Shown piece by piece: positions 16,625-25,303 of a stretch of 25,655 nucleotides of DNA (position 1 is its first letter; every line of letters starts with the position of its first letter). The translations under genes were made by a program, and so were the position numbers. Below the pieces are notes generated by a model. It worked only from the letters and a program-made list of their open reading frames with translations, searched no databases and was not told where the DNA came from. This DNA is from Flavobacterium sp. SUN052 (GTDB lineage Bacteria; Bacteroidota; Bacteroidia; Flavobacteriales; Flavobacteriaceae): NCBI RefSeq assembly GCF_028867935.1, contig NZ_JAPQNS010000027.1, forward strand, positions 1 to 25,655, read 5' to 3'.

Positions 16625-17272
16625 TTACCGAGCCCGGCTATGCCGACTACGGCGTGGTCGGGCACGACCGCCGATGTTGAGCAGACCACCCGAATCGGTG
16701 CGGGGCAGGCCGTAGCGGAAATAGATGCCGTAGTAGGTTTTTGAAGAGTCGTTCAGTTCGTTGCTGAAATCGAAATAACCGGAAACCAGGCCCACGCCCA
16801 GTCGCCGACCAACTTGAGCAAAAATGGTGTACGATAGTTCGAGCATCAGGCTTCCCTGGCTGTCGAAGAGTTTACCGGCACCCATAGTAATTTCGCTGGC
16901 GAAGATGCCCAAATTGCCCGCGTCGAGCGTGGCGCGACCCTCCACAAACAGCGTGGTGTCGGGTCGGAGTGAGTTTCGGCCGAAGGCTACGCCCAGATCC
17001 AGCACACCGAATGACTTACCGACTTCAACGTTTTGCGCCATCCGGTCGCCCATTTTTCCGGGGCCGGTATATACCGACAGGGGCATGGTGCGGGCATACC
17101 AGGGGGCGTGCCGGAAACTGAATCTTGGCAGGCTGGCCCAGATTGAGTCGGCCTGGGCGGCTTTTTGGGCACGGGTCATGGTTGCCGGGGTGGATTGGCT
17201 CAGCGCTGGCGTCGATAGCATCAGTACGCAGAAAGCGGATAGTAGGTAAACAGCAAGTAAACGGTAGAGCAT
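16625..17272 (-). CDS. Secreted protein of unknown function, possible outer-membrane barrel
   Basis: The 215-residue product is not recognised. A signal peptide (LLAVYLLSAFCVLMLSTPAL, ending in SQ) is followed by alternating hydrophobic strands such as SFGVLDLGVAFGRN, GSLMLELSYTIFAQVGRR and TYYGIYFRYGLP, which resemble beta-strands of a small outer-membrane barrel. The C-terminus ends unusually in the arginine-rich tail GGRARPRRSRHSRAR instead of an aromatic barrel end. The gene converges on the acyl-CoA ligase gene, and its final codons overlap a hairpin-forming sequence. It is divergent from the serine hydrolase gene across a 103-base region. Confidence 0.6.
   Translation of the reverse strand: MLYRLLAVYLLSAFCVLMLSTPALSQSTPATMTRAQKAAQADSIWASLPRFSFRHAPWYARTMPLSVYTGPGKMGDRMAQNVEVGKSFGVLDLGVAFGRNSLRPDTTLFVEGRATLDAGNLGIFASEITMGAGKLFDSQGSLMLELSYTIFAQVGRRLGVGLVSGYFDFSNELNDSSKTYYGIYFRYGLPRTDSGGLLNIGGRARPRRSRHSRAR
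16632..16663 (+). terminator. GC-rich hairpin after the acyl-CoA ligase gene (plus-strand transcript)
   Basis: As plus-strand RNA, 16632-16645 pairs with 16650-16663 to give a 14-bp stem capped by a 4-base loop. The outer GCCCG/CGGGC and inner GCCG/CGGC pairs are standard, and three of the middle pairs are G-U. It starts 28 bases after the ligase stop codon and lies inside the coding end of the convergent minus-strand gene. No T tract follows, so it is not a classical Rho-independent terminator. Confidence 0.35.
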
Positions 17273-17282
17273 GACTGGTTGG

Positions 17283-17294
17283 GTGAAATTTCAC
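17283..17294. promoter_or_regulatory. 12-bp palindrome in a divergent intergenic region
   Basis: GTGAAATTTCAC is a perfect palindrome placed 10 bases before the start of the minus-strand gene and 81 bases before the serine hydrolase ATG. GTGAAAT recurs at 17309-17315. An ACGGCT/AGCCGT inverted pair also occurs in the same stretch. Such a set suits a dimeric repressor or activator site shared by both genes, but the regulator is unknown. Confidence 0.35.
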
Positions 17295-17375
17295 GGCTAA
17301 GATACCTTGTGAAATAAGCCGTTTGTATACCAATAATCGACTATCTTATGGCATCACTTTAACCGTTCGGTATCC

Positions 17376-18962
17376 ATGAAGAACAGATTCAATTCTAGTA
17401 CCCTTATTTGGGTTATTCTTATTGTCTGGGGAAATCTCAATGTTGCTACGGCTCAGGTTATTACGTCCCCACAAATTGATGCCCTGGTGCAGCGTACCTT
17501 AACTACGTTCGATGTGCCGGGTATTGCGGTTGCGGTGGTAAAAGACGGTAAAGTGGTTCATGCAAAAGGGTATGGCGTCCGCTCGCTGAAGACCGGCGCA
17601 CCCGTCGACGAAAATACCTTGTTTGGCATTGCCTCTAATAGCAAAGCCTTTACATCGGCAGCTTTAGGTATGCTGATGGATGAAGGTAAACTGAACTGGG
17701 ACGACAAGGTAATTGACTACATACCGGAGTTCCGAATGTACGACCCGTACGTGACCGAAGCGTTCACCATCCGGGATTTACTGACCCACCGGAGCGGCCT
17801 TGGCCTTGGTGCGGGCGATCTGATGTTCTGGCCCGATTCGAGCAACTTCACTATGAAAGATATTATCCATAATCTGCGTTACCTGAAACCGGTTTCGAGC
17901 TTCAGAACCAAGTACGATTATGATAACCTGCTGTATATGGTGGCGGGCGAAGTAATCGAACGAGTTAGTGGCAAAACCTGGGAAGCTTTTGTTCAGGACC
18001 GAATCATGAAACCTTTGCAAATGAACCGAAGTGCGGGCTCGTATACGGGGCTGGCCGATAAAGTGAACGTGATCGACGCTCATGCCCCGGTTAATGGAAA
18101 GGTGCAGGTCATTAGCCGGGATATGTTTCGGTACGGCTACTCGGCAGGGGGCATCAACTCGAGCGTGGCCGATATGAGCAAGTGGGTAATTGCTCAGCTC
18201 AACAAAGGCAAATACGGTGAAAATGGGAGCAGGCAACTATTCAGCGAGAAAGTCCATGCCGAGATGTGGAGTCCGCAAACCATTATACCAGCCGGTTCTA
18301 CGGCAGTGCCTCCCTACAATACGCACTTTGCCGCTTACGGGCTTGGCTGGTTTTTGTCGGATGTGAAAGGCTACAAACAGATGAGCCACACGGGTGGTCT
18401 GGCGGGTATGGTAACGCAGGTAACACTACTGCCAGAGCTTCAACTAGGTATCATTGTCTTTACGAATCAGCAAGTGGGCGCGGCTTTCAGTGCTGTTACC
18501 AACACCATTAAGGATAGCTATCTGGGCCTGCCGCCAACCGATTGGGTTACCCGGTATAGCGACCGGGTGAAAAAGGGGCAGGAGGAAGCCGATAAAATCG
18601 CCAAAGACATATGGGAAGGCATCGCTAGAGAGCAAAAAAATAACACCACCAAAATTGATTTTGTGAACTACGCGGGCACCTACCACGACCAGTGGTTTGG
18701 CGATGTGGTGCTTAGTCAGGCAAACGGCCGATGGTGGTTCCGGTCGGTGCGCTCCCCAAAGCTCACGGGCGAACTGTTTTATTACAAGGGGAATACCATG
18801 GTAGTGAAATGGAACAACCGCAGTTTCGATGCCGATGCGTACGTGACTTTTTCGGTGGACGACCAGATGAAGCCGGTATCCATAAAAATGAAGCCCATTT
18901 CGCCCCTGACCGACTTTAGCTTTGATTTTCAGGATCTGGATCTGCAACGGGTGAAAGAGTAA
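17376..18962 (+). CDS. Serine hydrolase, beta-lactamase/penicillin-binding-protein class C-like, with C-terminal DUF3471-type domain
   Basis: The 528-residue protein carries an N-terminal signal peptide (ending NVATAQ) and a class C beta-lactamase-like fold. The S-x-x-K nucleophile motif is S87-N-S-K90 in GIASNSKAFTSAA. The Y-x-N motif is Y182-D-N184 in YDYDNLLYMVAGEVIE. The third motif is H338-T-G340 in MSHTGGLAGM. The C-terminal part, about residues 430-525, resembles the DUF3471 lipocalin-like domain (YAGTYHDQWFGDVVLSQANG). Such secreted enzymes usually hydrolyse peptides or esters, and real beta-lactamase activity is not implied. The gene stands alone downstream of a divergent regulatory region and 243 bases before the sensor cassette. 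Confidence 0.88.
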   Translation: MKNRFNSSTLIWVILIVWGNLNVATAQVITSPQIDALVQRTLTTFDVPGIAVAVVKDGKVVHAKGYGVRSLKTGAPVDENTLFGIASNSKAFTSAALGMLMDEGKLNWDDKVIDYIPEFRMYDPYVTEAFTIRDLLTHRSGLGLGAGDLMFWPDSSNFTMKDIIHNLRYLKPVSSFRTKYDYDNLLYMVAGEVIERVSGKTWEAFVQDRIMKPLQMNRSAGSYTGLADKVNVIDAHAPVNGKVQVISRDMFRYGYSAGGINSSVADMSKWVIAQLNKGKYGENGSRQLFSEKVHAEMWSPQTIIPAGSTAVPPYNTHFAAYGLGWFLSDVKGYKQMSHTGGLAGMVTQVTLLPELQLGIIVFTNQQVGAAFSAVTNTIKDSYLGLPPTDWVTRYSDRVKKGQEEADKIAKDIWEGIAREQKNNTTKIDFVNYAGTYHDQWFGDVVLSQANGRWWFRSVRSPKLTGELFYYKGNTMVVKWNNRSFDADAYVTFSVDDQMKPVSIKMKPISPLTDFSFDFQDLDLQRVKE

Positions 18963-19128
18963 AGGCGATGACAAACAGCAAAACCACCTGGTTGTGAATC
19001 ACTGGAACCATGACGGCTGGGCTGGTGACATGGGGAACTTTGGATGTAGAGAGTAAAAAAGGAGAAGGGGCTGATTGTGTAGTTGATACTCCATAAAATA
19101 GCATTACATAGCTAAGTAGTTAGGTAAG

Positions 19129-19136
19129 TACTTTTG
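19129..19136 (+). promoter_or_regulatory. Candidate -7 box for the sensor cassette
   Basis: TACTTTTG matches the Bacteroidota TAnnTTTG consensus exactly and lies 69 bases before the ATG of the first sensor kinase. The surrounding 18963-19205 region holds no gene I can support and is A/T-rich near this box. A convincing -33 TTTG is not present at the usual spacing. If real, this promoter would drive all three sensor genes, which have gaps of only 29 and 21 bases. Confidence 0.35.
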
Positions 19137-19205
19137 CTCAAGATTGGTGTGGTTTGTAACGTTGTGTTTGTATTATTGTGGTAAAGCGGATTTACTACTA
19201 AGTAA

Positions 19206-21329
19206 ATGCGTTTAATCACCGCTCTAATGCCTGCTCAATCCCACCTAATAGCTTTTTGGACTACCCTCTTCTGTTTAGTTCTGACTGCTGTTTCTGCTCA
19301 GTCCCTTGTTCTGAACGACCCGAACCAGACCTATTACCTTTTCGATCACTTTGCTGCTCTGGAAACCCAGCCGGGACAAATCACCATCGATTCGCTGTTG
19401 CAACACCCCGAGCACTATGCGTTTGTGCCAGTAAAACAAAAGCCGCTTAAGCCCGAAATCGAGAAAGCCTTTGAAGGAAAGAAAGATGTCTGGTTGCGGG
19501 TCGAGTTGACCAACCGAACCCATGCCGACCTGATGTTACAATTTCTCTGGCTCGTTGATAACCACGTGGTGGTTTACGAAGTGGCCAATCGGCACCTGAG
19601 GCACCAACAGGTATTTGGCGGGATAGGGGCACCGATAAATCCCAACGAAACCTTTCAGCACAAACGCTTTATTTTCCCCCTACACATCCCCAACGGGCAA
19701 AGCCATACGCTGTATGTGCATGTGAAGCGATTTACTGTGCCCATTCTGCACAGTACGGTTCAATCCGTTTGGGCATTGCAACAGACACTCCATGGCGAGG
19801 ACCTGATGGTAGGCCTTTTTATAGGCTTTATCCTGATGATTTTAATCTACAGTCTGCTGCTATTTATACGGCTGCGCGAGTGGGTTAATGTGATTTATGC
19901 GGTATGGATTCTGTTGGTTGCCTGGACCATGTTGGAAATCACAAATCAGGTGGCCAGCCTATTTCCAGCCTTACACAATATTCACGCTATCATTATCGAT
20001 CATAATGTCTTCTGGGTTGAACTGGTGCATGTACTGTTCGTGCTGTCTTTTTTGCAGATACGTCAGCGATCTCAAGGCTTATACCGGGTAAGCTGGTTGG
20101 TGATCGCTTTCTATATAGTTTCGATTGGTCTAGTGTTAACCAGTCATTCTAGCCTACCTTTTTTAGCTATCGTGCTTGATGGATTGTACAGTATTGTGGC
20201 TGGCTTGGTCATTTATCGTCAGGGATTCAAACCCGCGCTTTACTTTTTAATCGGAACTATCTTCTTCTATATAGGCCAGTACGTTTCCATAACTACCTCG
20301 TTTGGACTCTATCCCATAACGTTCTGGACGTATAACAGCCTTTATCTTTCAGCCTTTGGCGAAATCCTGCTCTTCACGCTGGGGCTTACTTACAAAGTCA
20401 ATCTTCTTAAACAGGATCGTGAACAGGCTATCGACGAACAACTTCGTTTATCCGAAGAAAACCGTCAACTTGTTGAAAACCAGAAACAAGCCCTTGAAGA
20501 GCAGGTTGAGCAGCGTACCGCCGAGCTACAAGAGTCGCTTACAACGCTCAAAACCACTCAGGCCCAACTGATCCAGAAAGAAAAACTCGCCAGTCTGGGT
20601 GAACTTACCGCAGGTATCGCTCATGAGATTCAGAACCCGCTCAACTTCGTCAATAACTTCTCGGAAGTGAGCACTGAGTTGGTCGATGAATTAAAGGAGG
20701 AGATTGACAAAGGGGACACAAATGAAGCCAAAGCCATTGCCGACGACTTGCGGCAGAATTTAGAAAAGATCACCCACCACGGCAAACGCGCTGGGTCGAT
20801 TGTGCGGGGTATGCTCGAACACAGCCGCACCAGCACCGGAGAGAAACAGCCAACCGACCTCAACGCCCTGGCCGATGAGTACTTGCGGCTGGCTTATCAG
20901 GGCTTGAGAGCTAAAGACAAAGATTTCAATGCTGGCTTGAAAACTGACTTTTTCGCTGGCTTAGCCCAGGTAAATGTCGTTCCTCAAGATATTGGCCGGG
21001 TGCTGTTGAACCTCTACAACAACGCTTTCTACGCCGTTCAGCAAAAGCAGAAAACCGCCCCAGTTGACTATAAGCCGACGGTTTCTATTAGTACCCGACA
21101 GCTTGGTAACGCTGTTGAAATTCGGGTGAAGGACAATGGCTCGGGCATTCCCGACACTATACTAGGCAAAATCTTCCAGCCCTTCTTTACCACCAAGCCT
21201 ACGGGCGAGGGCACAGGGCTGGGCTTGAGTCTGAGCTACGACATTATCACCAAAGGCCATAGTGGCACGATGACCGTCGAGAGCCGGGAAAGTGAGGGGA
21301 CCGAGTTTGTCATTACGTTGCCTTGTTAG
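19206..21329 (+). CDS. 7TMR-DISM sensor histidine kinase, first of three paralogues
   Basis: The 707-residue protein has a signal peptide, then a periplasmic 7TMR-DISM extracellular domain (about 35-195, with the shared [12 protein letters not shown] motif). Seven transmembrane helices span about 200-398 (GLFIGFILMILIYSLLLF is the first) and a coiled coil about 400-460. The kinase core has its phospho-acceptor H473 in [21 protein letters not shown]-binding motifs are LLNLYNNAFYAV near 600, DNGSGI from 643, and [15 protein letters not shown] near 667. It should sense a periplasmic or membrane ligand and pass phosphate to a separate response regulator, which is not in the window. The ATG at 19206 is used; a start at 19227 is also possible. 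The next paralogue begins 29 bases downstream. Confidence 0.9.
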   Translation: MRLITALMPAQSHLIAFWTTLFCLVLTAVSAQSLVLNDPNQTYYLFDHFAALETQPGQITIDSLLQHPEHYAFVPVKQKPLKPEIEKAFEGKKDVWLRVELTNRTHADLMLQFLWLVDNHVVVYEVANRHLRHQQVFGGIGAPINPNETFQHKRFIFPLHIPNGQSHTLYVHVKRFTVPILHSTVQSVWALQQTLHGEDLMVGLFIGFILMILIYSLLLFIRLREWVNVIYAVWILLVAWTMLEITNQVASLFPALHNIHAIIIDHNVFWVELVHVLFVLSFLQIRQRSQGLYRVSWLVIAFYIVSIGLVLTSHSSLPFLAIVLDGLYSIVAGLVIYRQGFKPALYFLIGTIFFYIGQYVSITTSFGLYPITFWTYNSLYLSAFGEILLFTLGLTYKVNLLKQDREQAIDEQLRLSEENRQLVENQKQALEEQVEQRTAELQESLTTLKTTQAQLIQKEKLASLGELTAGIAHEIQNPLNFVNNFSEVSTELVDELKEEIDKGDTNEAKAIADDLRQNLEKITHHGKRAGSIVRGMLEHSRTSTGEKQPTDLNALADEYLRLAYQGLRAKDKDFNAGLKTDFFAGLAQVNVVPQDIGRVLLNLYNNAFYAVQQKQKTAPVDYKPTVSISTRQLGNAVEIRVKDNGSGIPDTILGKIFQPFFTTKPTGEGTGLGLSLSYDIITKGHSGTMTVESRESEGTEFVITLPC

Positions 21330-21358
21330 TGAGTGCGAATACAACCCTACCATTCTAC

Positions 21359-23416
21359 ATGAAACGATTACTTCTAATTTTACTGCTGTTCATCGGCTAT
21401 CTGACCCACGCCCAGCCGTTGGTGTTGAACGATCCTAACCAGACGTATTACGACTTTGACAACCACCTAACGGCCCTGGAAGTTAGGCCAGGGCAGAAGA
21501 TTACCATCGACTCGCTGCTGCAACACCCGGAGCGTTATCGCTTCGCACCCTACAACCGGGTACTCAATTTTCAACGAGCTTACTGGTTCCGCATTTCGTT
21601 GACTAACACAACACCCAATGATATATTCCTTCGGGTGCGTAATGTGTACTTTGGTGTACTGGTTTGTGAAGCGGTTGGGGGAACACTAATACGACAAACT
21701 CGATTAGGAAGTTCAGTCTCTTTAGGGACAGGAATCTCCCGTCTTAATCAGACCGTTGTTCCTTTACAGGTTCGATATGGCCAGGTCCATCAAATCTATC
21801 TCTATATTGATCATGGTGGGTTACTAAAGAGCGAACTGCACGGTGCTCTCTCGTTTGCCCGACAGATAGCTGTAGAAGATCTGTGCTATGGTATTTTTTA
21901 CGGCTTAGTCCTGCTTACTGCCCTCTACAGTTTGCTGATGTTTGCCCAACTGGGTGATCGTAGTAACTTTATCTATTGTCTGTGGGTGCTGATATATGGC
22001 TTTTACATGGCCTTTTATGTAGGGCATATCCTCGATTGGCTGCCCGCCTGGAATAGTACACTTCTCAAGCATGCGGGTGCATTTGGTACTCTCCCTTTCT
22101 TGCTTACTGTTATTTTAGCGATGTCTTTTCTGTCGCTGAAGCAACATGCCCTTTGGCTCTATCGTGTTGGTCAGGGTTTGGCTGGCCTTCTCGGTCTTAG
22201 TATTATACTATCTATTTTGCTAAAAAGCTGGGGCTTGCCTTATCTTATAGAGAGTCAGTTCTTTGTCTTTTTTCTGCCTCCTTATGCTTATACGTTTATT
22301 GCGGCTATAGTAGCTCTGTATCGTGGCAATAAGGTTGCCTGGTATCTCCTTCTTGGACATCTGTCTCTGTTTATGAGTATTTTGTATTTCTTTATTTGGG
22401 CATCCGATCTTGTGACTTTTACCTCCTGGAGCTTCTTGAGTATGCATATCGGCTTAGCCATAGAAATAATTTGCTTTACAATAGGCTTGAGTTACAAAGT
22501 CAACCTGCTCAAACAACATCAGGACGAAGCCATTCAGGAGCAACTCCGTTTAACCAAAGAGAACCAGCAACTCGTTGAAACCCAGAACCGGGTACTGGAA
22601 GAACAAGTCGAGCAACGTACGGCTGAACTTAGAGCCTCCCAGGCTCAACTCATTCAAAAAGAAAAGCTGGCCAGCCTGGGCGAGCTAACGGCTGGCATCG
22701 CCCACGAGATTCAGAACCCCTTGAATTTCGTCAATAACTTCTCGGAAGTATCGGCCGAGTTAGTCACCGAACTCAAAGAAGAACTGGCCCGGGGTGATAC
22801 CGACGAGGCCAACGCCATTGCCGATGATCTGAAGCAAAACCTCCAGAAAATTCATCACCACGGCGGTCGGGCCGCCAGCATCGTTAAAGGCATGCTGGAA
22901 CACTCCCGCACCAGCTCAGGCGAGAAACAACCCACCAATCTCAACTCGCTGGCCAATGAATATTTGCGACTGGCTTATCAGGGCTTACGGGCTAAGCATA
23001 AAGATTTTAACTGTGATCTAAAAACGGACTTTGCGGCTGATTTGGGGCTTGTGGATGGGGTGCCTCAAGATATTGGTCGGGTGTTGCTGAACCTGTATAG
23101 CAACGCTTTCTACGCCGTCTGCGAAAAGCAGAAAACCGCCCCGACCGACTACCGGCCTACGGTTTCGATTAGTACCCGACAGCTTGACAACGCTGTTGAA
23201 ATTCGGGTAAAGGACAACGGAACCGGCATTCCTGAAGCCATCCGCCAGAAAATCTTCCAGCCTTTCTTTACCACCAAGCCCACGGGCGAGGGCACAGGGC
23301 TAGGCTTGAGTCTGAGCTACGACATCATCACCAAAGGGCATGGGGGAACCATGGCCGTTGAGAGCCGGGAAGGGGAGGGGACCGAGTTTATTATAGAATT
23401 ACCCTTCAGTGCGTAA
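21359..23416 (+). CDS. 7TMR-DISM sensor histidine kinase, second of three paralogues
   Basis: The 685-residue protein repeats the first sensor's layout. A signal peptide ([19 protein letters not shown]) precedes the DISM domain (to about 170). Seven helices follow, the first about 177-198 and the last about 361-380, then a coiled coil. The kinase core has H449 in [18 protein letters not shown], with [18 protein letters not shown] and [15 protein letters not shown]. The periplasmic and membrane halves differ markedly from the first sensor, while the kinase half is almost identical, even in DNA. This suggests distinct ligands feeding a shared output. The ATG at 21359 starts the signal peptide; a longer open frame from 21323 overlaps the upstream gene's stop and is rejected. 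Confidence 0.9.
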   Translation: MKRLLLILLLFIGYLTHAQPLVLNDPNQTYYDFDNHLTALEVRPGQKITIDSLLQHPERYRFAPYNRVLNFQRAYWFRISLTNTTPNDIFLRVRNVYFGVLVCEAVGGTLIRQTRLGSSVSLGTGISRLNQTVVPLQVRYGQVHQIYLYIDHGGLLKSELHGALSFARQIAVEDLCYGIFYGLVLLTALYSLLMFAQLGDRSNFIYCLWVLIYGFYMAFYVGHILDWLPAWNSTLLKHAGAFGTLPFLLTVILAMSFLSLKQHALWLYRVGQGLAGLLGLSIILSILLKSWGLPYLIESQFFVFFLPPYAYTFIAAIVALYRGNKVAWYLLLGHLSLFMSILYFFIWASDLVTFTSWSFLSMHIGLAIEIICFTIGLSYKVNLLKQHQDEAIQEQLRLTKENQQLVETQNRVLEEQVEQRTAELRASQAQLIQKEKLASLGELTAGIAHEIQNPLNFVNNFSEVSAELVTELKEELARGDTDEANAIADDLKQNLQKIHHHGGRAASIVKGMLEHSRTSSGEKQPTNLNSLANEYLRLAYQGLRAKHKDFNCDLKTDFAADLGLVDGVPQDIGRVLLNLYSNAFYAVCEKQKTAPTDYRPTVSISTRQLDNAVEIRVKDNGTGIPEAIRQKIFQPFFTTKPTGEGTGLGLSLSYDIITKGHGGTMAVESREGEGTEFIIELPFSA

Positions 23417-23437
23417 TCAACAGACACAGCCATTTTT

Positions 23438-25303
23438 ATGAAAACACTATTACTTCCTCTGCTATTCTGTCTGCTTAGCCTGGCTAGCTATGCGCAGCCG
23501 GTTGTGCTGTGCGACCCTGACAAGGTCTATCATATATTCCAAAACTTTACTGCCCTGGAGACTGAATCGGATCGGCTTACCATCGACTCGCTTCTTCAGC
23601 ATCCGGGCAACTATCCCTTCGTCTCGATTAAGCAGAAACCGGTTTCCCCAAACCCCAAAAAAGTCCATTGGTTTCGAGTAGAGCTAACGAGTCAAACCGA
23701 TGCCGACATCCAGTTACAGTTCCTGTACTTTTATGACAAGCGGCTGGTGGTCTATGAAGTAGCCGATGGACAGATACTGACCAATCAGGCGTTTACATGG
23801 ATTATACCCGAAAAAGAAACTGATTTCCATCAAGCAAGACGCATTTGTCACCTTAAAATTTCGAATGGCCAAACCCACACGCTGTATTTCTATGTGGAGA
23901 AATTAGGGGTCCCATTGCTCTTCATTACGGCACAGTCCGATTGGGCCCTACACGAAGTACTTTATGGTGAAGACTTGGCAGCAGGTCTCTTCATCGGTTT
24001 TGTTTTGATGATTATTGTTTACAGTCTGTTGCTGTATGTACGACTGGGCGACCGGGTGAATCTGATTTATATCGTATGGGTGGTATTGGTTAGTTGGTCT
24101 TGTTTATCCTCCAATAACCAGCTGACCTATCTTGTTCCTTCCCTACACAATCTATACGCGAATAACACGGGCCTACTTATAGTCAGCCTGAACCTGACCC
24201 ACCTGATGTTCACCATGTCGTTTCTACAGGTCAGGCCACAATCAGCCAGGTTGTATCGTGTGAGCTTGCTGACAATGGGATTTTATCTGTTTCTCATTCT
24301 ACTGTTTATACTCGATAAATTTCCCCCAGTCTTAAGCTTTTTAACAATTATAGTTGATGATGTGTACAGCATATTCATTAGCGTTGTCATCTATCGGAGG
24401 GGCTTCAAGCCTGCCTTCTATTTTTTAATCGGCAATATACTCTTTGCTGTTTCTGGCTCTATTAGCAATGCTACTGTTGTGGGGTTATTGCCACTAACGT
24501 TTCTTACCTACAACAGCACCTTTTTCGGAACGATTGGCGAAATTATACTTTTCAGCCTTGGTCTTGGCTACAAAGTCAACCTGCTCAAAAAACATCAGGA
24601 CGAGGCCATTCAAGATCAATTGCGGCTGACAAAAGAAAACCAGCAACTGGTTGAGTCGCAGAACCGGGTACTGGAAGAAAAGGTCGAGCAGCGCACCGCC
24701 GAACTGAGCCACAAAAATCAGGAACTGGTCATCGAAGCCGCTCTGGAACGGGTCCGTTCCCGCTCCTTAGCCATGCACTCCAGCGAGGAATTGAAGGAGG
24801 TTATTACGCTGGTTTTTACTCAATTAAACCAGTTGGATATTGCCATTGCCGACGGAGGAGCAGTCATAGCCTTAGTCAGTGAGGGCACGAGAGATGTTAT
24901 CCATTGGACTGCCAGCCCCGACCGTATATCGGAAGCCAATCGATTCCGAATGCCTTATTTTGGTCACCCTATACAAACCCGCTATTGGGATGCCCGAGAA
25001 AAAGGACTGGATTTCGTCGCTCACGCCTTTACGCTCGAAGAAAAAAACAGCTTTTGGGATCAAGCATTCATCGTCTCTGATTACAAGCATTTGCCCGAAC
25101 AGACAAAGCAATGGATATATGCCAGTCCGGGCTATGCGTACTCAATCGCTGATGAAAAGCATTCGGCCATGATTATGGATTCGTTTGCGGGGAAAATGTA
25201 TTCCGAACAGGAAAATGAGATTCTGAAACGTGAACTTGCTACATTTGACTGGAGACTTTTTTTAGGCAGCTTTGGGGTCAAACTTCAATTTGACCATGGT
25301 TAA
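23438..25303 (+). CDS. 7TMR-DISM sensor with GAF-like C-terminus, interrupted by an IS3-type insertion
   Basis: The 621-codon frame has a signal peptide (ending SYAQ), a DISM domain, seven helices (first about 183-203, last about 364-382) and a coiled coil close to that of the second sensor. Then it diverges. Instead of a HisKA/ATPase core it enters AALERVRSRSLAMHSSEELKE and a GAF-like region (about 430-595). In Bacteroidota relatives this region leads to a further coil and a kinase or other output domain. After FSEQ-type residues ending ENEILKR (R598), the family sequence stops and 23 foreign residues precede the TAG-free end in the insertion, with the stop at 25301-25303. The gene is therefore a truncated, probably non-signalling remnant, unless the N-terminal part acts as a kinase-free receptor. 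It starts 21 bases after the second sensor gene. Confidence 0.8.
   Translation: MKTLLLPLLFCLLSLASYAQPVVLCDPDKVYHIFQNFTALETESDRLTIDSLLQHPGNYPFVSIKQKPVSPNPKKVHWFRVELTSQTDADIQLQFLYFYDKRLVVYEVADGQILTNQAFTWIIPEKETDFHQARRICHLKISNGQTHTLYFYVEKLGVPLLFITAQSDWALHEVLYGEDLAAGLFIGFVLMIIVYSLLLYVRLGDRVNLIYIVWVVLVSWSCLSSNNQLTYLVPSLHNLYANNTGLLIVSLNLTHLMFTMSFLQVRPQSARLYRVSLLTMGFYLFLILLFILDKFPPVLSFLTIIVDDVYSIFISVVIYRRGFKPAFYFLIGNILFAVSGSISNATVVGLLPLTFLTYNSTFFGTIGEIILFSLGLGYKVNLLKKHQDEAIQDQLRLTKENQQLVESQNRVLEEKVEQRTAELSHKNQELVIEAALERVRSRSLAMHSSEELKEVITLVFTQLNQLDIAIADGGAVIALVSEGTRDVIHWTASPDRISEANRFRMPYFGHPIQTRYWDAREKGLDFVAHAFTLEEKNSFWDQAFIVSDYKHLPEQTKQWIYASPGYAYSIADEKHSAMIMDSFAGKMYSEQENEILKRELATFDWRLFLGSFGVKLQFDHG
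25276..25295 (+). promoter_or_regulatory. Hairpin directly before the transposase start codon
   Basis: GGTCAAA (25276-25282) and TTTGACC (25289-25295) are perfect inverted repeats with a 6-base loop, ending at the base before the orfA ATG. In several insertion sequences such a structure hides the transposase start on transcripts that read in from outside and so limits transposition. That role is inferred by analogy. Confidence 0.45.

Noticed and set aside
18444..18974. A 176-codon minus-strand frame opposite the end of the serine hydrolase gene.
   Set aside because: The plus frame has clear catalytic motifs and a C-terminal domain; the minus frame has no recognisable features.
18963..19205. 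Possible small gene or RNA in the 243-base gap before the sensor cassette.
   Set aside because: No open frame with a plausible start and no stable hairpin was seen; only the TAnnTTTG-like box is worth listing.
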